Positions 1 through 5,918 of a DNA stretch of 8,033 nucleotides are shown here, piece after piece. Source of the stretch: PVC group bacterium (GTDB lineage Bacteria; Verrucomicrobiota; Kiritimatiellia; SS1-B-03-39; UBA6053). The stretch lies in assembly GCA_003565035.1 (NCBI GenBank), contig PXDP01000225.1:1-8033 (forward strand), given 5' to 3'. A program made the translations under genes and the position numbers. Numbering within the stretch: position 1 is the first letter of the stretch; each line of letters begins with the position of its first letter. Below the pieces are notes generated by a model. It worked only from the letters and a program-made list of their open reading frames with translations. It ran no database searches and was not told the DNA's origin.

Positions 1-115
1 GGTGAGATAGCGCCGGGGAATCGGCGCGAGCGCAGCGAGCCTTCGGAGTGCGTGTACCTTCAGGTACCGCCATGTGTCAGCGCCGGAGTGAAAGTGGCTT
101 AAAACTGCCTGTATG
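1..115. other. GC-rich window-edge segment with two small hairpins
   Basis: No convincing gene is visible here. Plus-strand frame 1 is open from the edge to a TAA at 100-102, about 33 codons. The translation is rich in Arg, Glu, Ser and Val and has no motif I recognise, so I do not call it a coding sequence. Two small inverted repeats are seen directly: GCGCCG (10-15) with CGGCGC (22-27), and GTACC (54-58) with GGTAC (63-67) around a TTCA loop. The segment could be the end of a dispersed intergenic repeat or the tail of a gene outside the window. The sequence alone does not decide. Confidence 0.3.
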
Positions 116-157
116 AGGTATTTTAACAGGTAATTTAGGTATTTTAACAGGTAATTT
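116..157. repeat. Perfect 21-bp tandem duplication
   Basis: The 21 bases at 116-136 are repeated exactly and without a gap at 137-157. The unit starts AGGTATTTTAAC and ends AGGTAATTT. It is AT-rich, and each copy carries AGGTA twice. A purine-only run (roughly 157-178) follows. Polymerase slippage is the simplest origin. No gene overlaps it convincingly. Confidence 0.9.
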
Positions 158-194
158 AAAGAAGAAAGAAGAAGGGAATGCACGTTGATATCCA

Positions 195-219
195 CGCCAC
201 CCCGGCAAGCGGGGTGGCG
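195..219. repeat. Palindrome A, 10-bp stem with GCAAG loop
   Basis: CGCCACCCCG (195-204) pairs perfectly with CGGGGTGGCG (210-219) around GCAAG (205-209). It shares its loop and loop-closing pairs with the hairpin at 372-396 while the stems differ, which suggests one family of REP-like intergenic palindromes. It has no T-tract, so a terminator role is unlikely. Confidence 0.7.
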
Positions 220-371
220 GGCTCGTCACTGGAAAGATGTTGAGATCTTGCTTCTTGATGCATTGAATTTGCGATATTTTGCGGGTGTAATACCGGTCAA
301 ATTGAGTTCTGGTGTGCAAGCACAGGGGCGGCGGGAGAGACTTTTGACGGCTTGCGGACGAAGAGTCGCCG

Positions 372-396
372 CTCCCCTCCGGCAAGCGGAGGGGCG
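372..396. repeat. Palindrome B, 8-bp core stem with GCAAG loop
   Basis: CCCCTCCG (374-381) pairs with CGGAGGGG (387-394) around GCAAG (382-386). A T-C mismatch (373 and 395) and one more C-G pair (372 and 396) lie outside the core stem. The loop and the closing CG pair match the palindrome at 195-219, but the stem bases have changed on both arms together. No T-tract follows. Confidence 0.7.
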
Positions 397-435
397 GCAA
401 TCTCTCTGTGGCGTAGGGGGCGGAGAGGCATGGGG

Positions 436-471
436 ACGATTACGATTACGAGTAGGATTACGAATACGATG
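436..471. repeat. Degenerate hexamer tandem array, 6 units
   Basis: Six consecutive 6-bp units read ACGATT, ACGATT, ACGAGT, AGGATT, ACGAAT, ACGATG. The first two are identical and the others differ from them by one or two bases. The array is non-coding and lies between the palindromes and the heptamer array. Confidence 0.75.
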
Positions 472-487
472 AGAGTGACATCTGGAG

Positions 488-551
488 GAACATCCAATAT
501 CCAAACATACAATGTCCAATTTTGAAGGGTGAAGGGTGAAGGGTGAAGGGG
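488..551. repeat. Degenerate heptamer array ending in GAAGGGT units
   Basis: The stretch can be read in 7-bp steps: GAACATC, CAATATC, an 8-base slip CAAACATA, CAATGTC, CAATTTT, then GAAGGGT three times and GAAGGGG. The later units form an exact tandem repeat (524-544). The earlier ones are diverged but keep the period. The last part contains a G-quadruplex motif. Confidence 0.7.
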
Positions 552-553
552 GG
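527..553 (+). other. G-quadruplex motif, four G-runs with TGAA loops
   Basis: G-runs at 527-529, 534-536, 541-543 and 548-553 are separated by three identical TGAA spacers. This fits the canonical G3-N(1-7) pattern on the plus strand. It lies about 35 bp beyond the enolase terminator hairpin, and the opposite (enolase-sense) strand is the C-rich one. Folding in the cell is not shown. Confidence 0.55.
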
Positions 554-585
554 AGCGTCAGCGTCAATCAGGCAGACTGGGAACG

Positions 586-615
586 AAAAAACGCCCGGCG
601 GAAGCCGGGCGTTTT
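586..615 (-). terminator. Rho-independent terminator of eno
   Basis: CGCCCGGC (592-599) and GCCGGGCG (604-611) form a perfect 8-bp GC-rich stem around GGAA. The minus strand then runs into six Ts (complement of the A-run 586-591). It lies 21 bp past the eno stop codon. The TTTT at 612-615 gives the plus strand a short tract too, so some two-way activity is possible. Confidence 0.88.
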
Positions 616-636
616 GGGGGCGAAGCCGGGTAGGGC

Positions 637-1929
<1,293 letters not shown>

Positions 1930-1936
1930 ACTGTTT

Positions 1937-1940
1937 CTCC
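1937..1940 (-). promoter_or_regulatory. Ribosome binding site of eno
   Basis: GGAG on the minus strand, seven bases before the eno ATG. It fits a standard Shine-Dalgarno site and fixes the eno start. Confidence 0.75.
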
Positions 1941-1971
1941 AAGAGAGGATTTAGGGTTAACGAACGCGCTC

Positions 1972-2000
1972 TTTCTAGAGAAGCGGAGGGGGTCTTGCAA
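1972..2000 (-). promoter_or_regulatory. Candidate sigma70-type promoter of eno
   Basis: On the minus strand, TTGCAA (1995-2000) and TAGAAA (1972-1977) are separated by exactly 17 bp. Each hexamer matches four of six consensus bases. Transcription would begin near 1965 and give a leader of about 35 nt containing the ribosome site. The -35 lies inside the perfect palindrome TCTTGCAAGA (1993-2002), which might also serve as an operator. This is a prediction from pattern only. Confidence 0.4.
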
Positions 2001-2063
2001 GACATCCCGTGAAGAAAATCAGGCTTTTCTTGCTTATTTGATGGGTGTGGCTATGGATGTACC

Positions 2064-2681
2064 ATGAAAGAAAAGGCGGAGCAATTGGGTGTATTCGGCG
2101 GTACCTTCAATCCGGTGCATCACGGGCATTTGATTCTGGCGCGTGAGGCGATGGAAAGGCTGAAGCTGGACCGTCTCCTGCTCATTCCGAATTACCGCTC
2201 GCCGCTTCGGGAGGGGGAGGTGCTCGCCCCGGCGGCGGACCGGCTGGCCATGCTACGGCTGGCTGTCGGGGACGAGCCCGGACTGTCGGTGAGTGAGCTG
2301 GAAGTGCGTCGGGCTGGACCCTCATACACGGTGGAGACGCTGGAGGCACTGAAATCGATGTATCCTGAAGCGGAGCTGACGTTTCTGTGCGGGGCGGACA
2401 GTCTGAATACACTGGACCGCTGGGTCCGGATCGAGCGCATTCTGGAGCTTGCTCGCATCTGTGTGCTGTCGAGGCCGGGCACCGAAGCCGATGCTGCCCA
2501 TGCGGCACTGATTCGGCGTGCTCCGGGCGTGGGCAACGCGGTTCAGGTGCTTTCCATGACCCGGATGATCGATCTTTCCGCCACCGAAATTCGCGAACGG
2601 GCGGCCGCCGGGCAATCCATCCGCTGGCTGGTGCCCGAGTCTGTCAGGGACTACATGCATGCCCAAAAGCTTTTTGTCTAA
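2064..2681 (+). CDS. nadD: Nicotinate-nucleotide adenylyltransferase
   Basis: NadD transfers AMP from ATP to nicotinate mononucleotide, giving deamido-NAD, the penultimate step of NAD synthesis in the cytosol. The 205 residues are a normal length. The nucleotidyltransferase signature GGTFNPVHHGH (12-22) carries the HxGH ATP-binding motif. It is followed by the substrate-loop region PNYRSPLR (42-49), PSYTVETL (86-93), GADSL (110-114), W120 and the C-terminal SATEIR motif (172-177). The start places the signature at the expected distance from the N-terminus, but no strong Shine-Dalgarno is seen before ATG. The gene diverges from eno. The usual partner rsfS is not downstream; a terminator and a tRNA follow instead. 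Confidence 0.95.
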   Translation: MKEKAEQLGVFGGTFNPVHHGHLILAREAMERLKLDRLLLIPNYRSPLREGEVLAPAADRLAMLRLAVGDEPGLSVSELEVRRAGPSYTVETLEALKSMYPEAELTFLCGADSLNTLDRWVRIERILELARICVLSRPGTEADAAHAALIRRAPGVGNAVQVLSMTRMIDLSATEIRERAAAGQSIRWLVPESVRDYMHAQKLFV

Positions 2682-2693
2682 TCCTGAAAATGC

Positions 2694-2720
2694 AAAACCC
2701 CTTGTAAAACAAGGGGTTTT
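2694..2720. terminator. Two-way terminator between nadD and tRNA-Gly
   Basis: AAAACCCCTTG (2694-2704) and CAAGGGGTTTT (2710-2720) are a perfect 11-bp inverted repeat around TAAAA. Each strand ends in four Ts. It starts 12 bp past the nadD stop and lies 12 bp beyond the 3' end of the minus-strand tRNA, so it can end transcription from both sides. Confidence 0.85.
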
Positions 2721-2732
2721 GTGTTCCTAAAA

Positions 2733-2808
2733 TGGAGCGAGCGAAGAGATTCGAACTCTCGACATTAACCTTGGCAAGGTTACGCTCTACCAGCTGAGCT
2801 ACGCTCGC
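2733..2808 (-). tRNA. tRNA-Gly (anticodon GCC)
   Basis: The minus strand folds into a complete 76-nt cloverleaf with CCA encoded. The 7-bp acceptor stem is GCGAGCG with CGCTCGC, the discriminator is U, and CCA is at 2733-2735. The D-arm is GCTC-AGCTGGTA-GAGC. The anticodon arm is TAACC-TTGCCAA-GGTTA, giving anticodon GCC for glycine codons GGC and GGU. The T-arm is GAGAG-TTCGAAT-CTCTT, with one G-U pair. No intron or defect is seen. Confidence 0.97.
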
Positions 2809-2822
2809 AATTGCGAGCTCCA

Positions 2823-2850
2823 TTGATACGCATTTTTTGAGGATGTGCAA
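2823..2850 (-). promoter_or_regulatory. Candidate promoter of tRNA-Gly
   Basis: On the minus strand, TTGCAC (2845-2850) and TATCAA (2823-2828) are spaced by 16 bp. Transcription would start roughly 7 bp before the mature tRNA 5' end at 2808. The match is moderate and rests on position and spacing. Confidence 0.4.
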
Positions 2851-2871
2851 TAAGAAATTTTAAAAAAATAT

Positions 2872-3037
2872 CACCTGAATCCGTGAGATCTTTGCTTTGA
2901 ATCCGCGCAATCTCATAGGCTGCAAGGAATTGCCGGGAACACTCAACAGACCGCAAGGGTATGCCTCGGTTCCCGGCAATCCCTTTCGCTCCATGATCTT
3001 ACACGCCTTCTTTGCAAATATCTCACGGATTCAGGTG
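2872..3037. repeat. 166-bp near-palindromic element (MITE-like or giant hairpin)
   Basis: The outer 24 bp at 2872-2895 are the inverse complement of 3014-3037 with one mismatch. The next 45 bp of each arm (2896-2940 and 2969-3013) have exactly equal length and pair partially. They end in a perfect 12-bp inner repeat (left ATTGCCGGGAAC, 2929-2940; right 2969-2980). A 28-nt loop remains (2941-2968). The whole element therefore folds as one long hairpin with 69-nt arms. It ends directly against the aroD stop codon (TGA, 3038-3040). Read in the aroD direction, it is followed within three bases by seven Ts (2862-2868), so it may act as a terminator. No reading frame in it is convincing, and I saw no clear target-site duplication. 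A miniature inverted-repeat transposable element is the leading alternative; I cannot check for copies elsewhere. Confidence 0.75.
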
Positions 3038-3757
3038 TCAGTAAGATTCGGAGCAAAGTTCCCTAAGCAGGGTAAGGAGTTTGGCACTGTGTTTTTGGCC
3101 GGGGGCACTGGTGCGGTCGAGATACCCGTAGGTGAATTTGGTGCCTAGGGCGGGGAAGGCGATACGGGTGCAGGTCCCGAGGGGGCCCATTCCCATGATG
3201 CAGAGGGGGCGGGTGGGGGCATGGGCGGCCACGAGGCGGAGGAGGGTGTGGAGGTCCGTTTCGGTGTCGGTGCGGACCGCGAGCTTGGGCAGGGCATGGG
3301 GGCAGGTCAGCATGTCTTCCAGGATACGGTTTAATCTCTCGAAGGAGCCGGTGGCCTGAAAATCGTGATGGGACAGAATAATCGGTTTCCCCAGAGCGGC
3401 GGCCTGTTCGCAGAGTGCGGGGCGCAGGGTGCTGTTGACTTCGATATCCACGGTGGAGGCCGCGTCGAACACCGCCTGGAGTATGGGTAAACGGTCGCTC
3501 TCCGAATGGGTCCAGTGGCCGCCGTCTTCAGGAAGGCGGAGCGTGCCGATGACGGGAATCCCCAGAGAGACGGTATGGGTTATAGCCTTGAGCGTCGCGG
3601 GCAGGTTGGAAAGCTCAAAGCTGTCCAGTCGTGCCTCGACGGCATTGCACTGATGGAGGATTTCCGCAGTGAGACCGTTGAAAAACGTGGCGGAGAGCAC
3701 CGTGCCGATCACACAGGGGCGCTCCAGTGAATGCGGGCCGAGATGAAATGTGTTCAT
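3038..3757 (-). CDS. aroD: Type I 3-dehydroquinate dehydratase
   Basis: The enzyme dehydrates 3-dehydroquinate to 3-dehydroshikimate, the third step of the shikimate route to aromatic amino acids, through a Schiff-base lysine in a TIM barrel. Family residues are all visible in the 239-residue product: EARLD (41-45), R74, E106 in DIEV, H131 in SHHDF, the Schiff-base lysine K158 in PKLAVRT, R198, and SAPGQ (217-221). The length is normal. An in-frame TTG 54 bp upstream (3809-3811) would add 18 residues. However, the predicted -35 box covers that TTG, and the domain begins properly from ATG at 3757, so I chose the ATG. There is no clear Shine-Dalgarno, and the leader would be only about 19 nt. 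The 3' end abuts the 166-bp palindrome. No other shikimate gene is nearby. Confidence 0.92.
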   Translation of the reverse strand: MNTFHLGPHSLERPCVIGTVLSATFFNGLTAEILHQCNAVEARLDSFELSNLPATLKAITHTVSLGIPVIGTLRLPEDGGHWTHSESDRLPILQAVFDAASTVDIEVNSTLRPALCEQAAALGKPIILSHHDFQATGSFERLNRILEDMLTCPHALPKLAVRTDTETDLHTLLRLVAAHAPTRPLCIMGMGPLGTCTRIAFPALGTKFTYGYLDRTSAPGQKHSAKLLTLLRELCSESY

Positions 3758-3782
3758 AGAAATAAAATTCGGGGATGAAAAA

Positions 3783-3811
3783 ACTTTATTCGTATGGGGA
3801 TGTATGGTCAA
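3783..3811 (-). promoter_or_regulatory. Promoter of aroD
   Basis: On the minus strand, TTGACC (3806-3811, five of six consensus) and TAAAGT (3783-3788, four of six) are spaced by exactly 17 bp. The start would fall near 3776, 19 bp before the chosen ATG. This is the best promoter match in the window, and it argues against the upstream TTG as the aroD start. Confidence 0.55.
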
Positions 3812-3851
3812 AGCAAGATGATTTTGAGAACCCGTTCATGAGTAAATACCG

Positions 3852-5150
3852 ATGAGCTTTTTAATTTGGATGAAAAGACTGGCCCTTCCGGCATTCCTGT
3901 GTCTTTTGGACTTGCGCGCGTTTGAGCCGGTGCGGACCTGGACGGATGTTCAGGGCCGGATGATTTCGGCGACGATGCTGGAACCCGGGGCAGAGCATGT
4001 GCGGGTTCGCATGACCAACGGTGCGGAGCACACGATTCCGCTTGAACGGTTGGTCACCGCAGATCAGCAGTACGTCCGGCGGCGTCTGTTGGCGATGATG
4101 GAATCCGGGGAATTGACCGGTGTGCGCATTCCGCCGTCCCAGCGGAAATGGCCGCAAAGCGTCGGCGTTTCACCCACCTCAGTGGACGTGACTGTGGTGG
4201 AGGAAAACGCGGCTGAGCGTCGGTATGTCTACCGTACAGAGGACTTTGAGTTTATCTCCGACGAGCGGCTGGCCCGTTCGGTGATGACGGAAGTGGCCCG
4301 CACCTTTGAGGCCACCCGGACGCTGCTGTTGGCATTGCCCTGGGGGCTTCGCTGTATACCGCCGGACGGTCACGAGTTTTACAAGGCGCAGTTATTTGAA
4401 ACCCGCGAGGGCTATATCCGGGCGGGTGCACCTGAAAACAGCGGCGGGGTTTACATGCGGGGGCCGAAAATTTTTATGGTGCCGTTTCCGAGTCTGGGGC
4501 TGCGCAGACGGGCCTCCACCTGGTATCTGGACCGCAATTACCGGAACGACACCCTGATCCATGAGATCACCCATCAGTTGATGGATGAAGTCCTGCCGGC
4601 ATTGCCGACCTGGATCATTGAGGGTACCGCCGAATATGTGGAGAATCTGTCCTATAATGCGGGCACCTTCCGGGCGCATGAACATCACCGGGCACTGCGT
4701 GCAAATATCGCCCAGCGGGAGCGGCGCGGGCACCGGATCCGCATCGACGGACTTGAGGCCTTCATGAACATGGACCGGCAACGCTGGCATGAAATCGCCA
4801 ACCGTTCCAGGGAAGACCAGGCGTATCTCTACATTGCCTCGCTGCTGCTGGTCTACTACTTCAATCATCTCGACGGCGACGGACACGGGACACGCTTCAT
4901 GACCTATATGGATGCGGTGCATGACGATGTGGACCGGCGCGACAAAATTCTCTCGGATCCGCGGGTGGAGCGGTTGCCCAACGGCGGATGGCGGGGCCCG
5001 GCCGGATTCATGCCGCCCGAACTGTCCTTTGAGCGGATGCCGTTTAATCACATCGGGCTTCTGGTGGACGGCCGCCCCTACGCGCAGCTCGCCGAACAGA
5101 TTGAGGCGGCATTCCGGGGTGCGGGGATTCGCATGACGGTGACGCCTTGA
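3852..5150 (+). CDS. Exported SHD1-domain protein with gluzincin metallopeptidase motif
   Basis: I do not recognise a named gene. The 432 residues begin with a short basic segment and a hydrophobic stretch (about 10-21), then LRA-FEP, consistent with a signal peptide. A start at M7 (3870) would look even more typical. Residues about 27-76 (RTWTDVQGR...IPLERLV...QYV) resemble the SHD1-type beta domain often joined to bacterial secreted proteins. HEITH (237-241) is an HExxH zinc site, and EGTAEY (257-262) supplies a plausible glutamate ligand, E257 or E261, as in gluzincin peptidases. The final ~75 residues have no motif I know. The likely role is an envelope or periplasmic zinc peptidase; the substrate is unknown. 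All zinc-site residues are intact. The gene diverges from aroD, converges on rloB, and seems to be a single unit. No strong ribosome site is seen. Confidence 0.85.
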   Translation: MSFLIWMKRLALPAFLCLLDLRAFEPVRTWTDVQGRMISATMLEPGAEHVRVRMTNGAEHTIPLERLVTADQQYVRRRLLAMMESGELTGVRIPPSQRKWPQSVGVSPTSVDVTVVEENAAERRYVYRTEDFEFISDERLARSVMTEVARTFEATRTLLLALPWGLRCIPPDGHEFYKAQLFETREGYIRAGAPENSGGVYMRGPKIFMVPFPSLGLRRRASTWYLDRNYRNDTLIHEITHQLMDEVLPALPTWIIEGTAEYVENLSYNAGTFRAHEHHRALRANIAQRERRGHRIRIDGLEAFMNMDRQRWHEIANRSREDQAYLYIASLLLVYYFNHLDGDGHGTRFMTYMDAVHDDVDRRDKILSDPRVERLPNGGWRGPAGFMPPELSFERMPFNHIGLLVDGRPYAQLAEQIEAAFRGAGIRMTVTP

Positions 5151-5180
5151 GAGGGGGCATGGGCGTATGAATTGCAAGCC

Positions 5181-5210
5181 GCTTCACTTCGTAAGCTTTT
5201 GGGGTGAAGC
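5181..5210. terminator. Weak hairpin between convergent genes
   Basis: GCTTCAC (5181-5187) pairs with GTGAAGC (5204-5210) across a 16-base loop. It lies between the convergent stops of the metallopeptidase gene (5150) and the rloB-like gene (5212). There is no good T-tract and the loop is long, so a terminator role is tentative. It is the only stem visible in this 61-bp gap. Confidence 0.35.
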
Positions 5211-5211
5211 A

Positions 5212-5913
5212 TCATGGCAAGTTAATCCGTTTTTTCATTTGCTCCGGCAGGGTTTCATAAAGTGATTCGACCAGCTTATGGACCGTGGAGGAGGGGTTTG
5301 CAGGGAAAGGCTCTTCTGATTGCTGGGCTTCGAGAATTCGTGCGTTCCGAACCGCTTCCGCGACTCTACCGATAATGTCCCCGCAGAAAATCCCGCTGCT
5401 TTTTTCATCTTTGGCATAGGGTTTGCCCGAAACAAGCTTCAGCAAGCGGATGGCTTCCTCACCCGTATCCATGGGCCGTGCTCGCAGCTCGAAGTGCAAC
5501 GCCAGCCAGAACTCAAAACAGGGGGTGGAATACGCGATGCGCATATCCCTCTGCTCCGCCAAGGCGACCCCGTCATGTAGCCTGTTTTCCCGGGCCGCAT
5601 GCTCCGTGTCGAAGACGATCCAGGTTTCATCGAACTTTGTGGGCTCTACCTTGGAAAGCCTTCCTTTTTTGCGCTGATCCTTTTGGGCCTCTAACGCCTT
5701 GTTCACAAGGTTGGCGGGGATGCCGTCCCCCCCGGGTTCGAGCGTGATCACCCTCGGATGTACTCCCCAGGCCGCCGCAAGTGCTCGGATGTAGATCGGC
5801 TCAGTGTTTACGCCTTCCGTGACGATCAAAATCAGTTTTGCGGGTTTTTCCGATGCAGAAACACGGCGGAAGTCCCGCTCAGCCGGAAAGTGGGATGAAG
5901 TTCGCCGTGCCAT
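5212..5913 (-). CDS. rloB: RloB family Toprim-like protein
   Basis: This 233-residue protein matches the RloB family, which has a Toprim-like metal-binding nuclease fold. Motif 1 is LIVTEGVNTEPIYI (29-42), with E33. Motif 2 is WIVFDTEH (98-105), giving D-x-E at 102-104 where many Toprim proteins have D-x-D. The family block STPCFEFWLALHF is at 129-141, and NPSSTVHKL at 206-214 matches the usual C-terminal region. The frame extends upstream to 6081, but that part overlaps the ATPase gene. The ATG at 5913 gives the right N-terminus, and GGAGAGG lies 11 bases before it. The gene sits five bases after the ATPase stop, so the two are co-transcribed. RloB-type partners of ATPases occur in AbiL-like phage abortive systems. 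A defence nuclease or effector role is inferred, not shown. Confidence 0.88.
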   Translation of the reverse strand: MARRTSSHFPAERDFRRVSASEKPAKLILIVTEGVNTEPIYIRALAAAWGVHPRVITLEPGGDGIPANLVNKALEAQKDQRKKGRLSKVEPTKFDETWIVFDTEHAARENRLHDGVALAEQRDMRIAYSTPCFEFWLALHFELRARPMDTGEEAIRLLKLVSGKPYAKDEKSSGIFCGDIIGRVAEAVRNARILEAQQSEEPFPANPSSTVHKLVESLYETLPEQMKKRINLP

Positions 5914-5918
5914 GGGGG

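Noticed and set aside
436..551. CRISPR array
   Set aside because: The units are 6-7 bp, contiguous and degenerate, with no spacers and no cas gene in view.
2733..3037. Integration of a genomic island at tRNA-Gly
   Set aside because: No integrase and no duplicated tRNA 3' end are present. The palindrome lies on the 5' side of the tRNA, not at the 3' end normally used as an attachment site.
2897..3148. An 83-codon plus-strand frame within and past the 166-bp palindrome
   Set aside because: It crosses the hairpin and the antisense of the aroD end. It has no motif or ribosome site, and the sequence is better explained by the inverted repeat.
3758..3811. An N-terminal extension of aroD from a TTG start
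   Set aside because: The TTG falls inside the best -35 match of the window, the extra 18 residues lie outside the family domain, and an ATG at 3757 gives normal length.
4392..5177. A 261-codon minus-strand frame opposite the metallopeptidase gene
   Set aside because: The opposite strand has a signal peptide, HEITH and other coherent features. This frame is rich in Pro, His, Arg and Gly without motifs, so it is a shadow.
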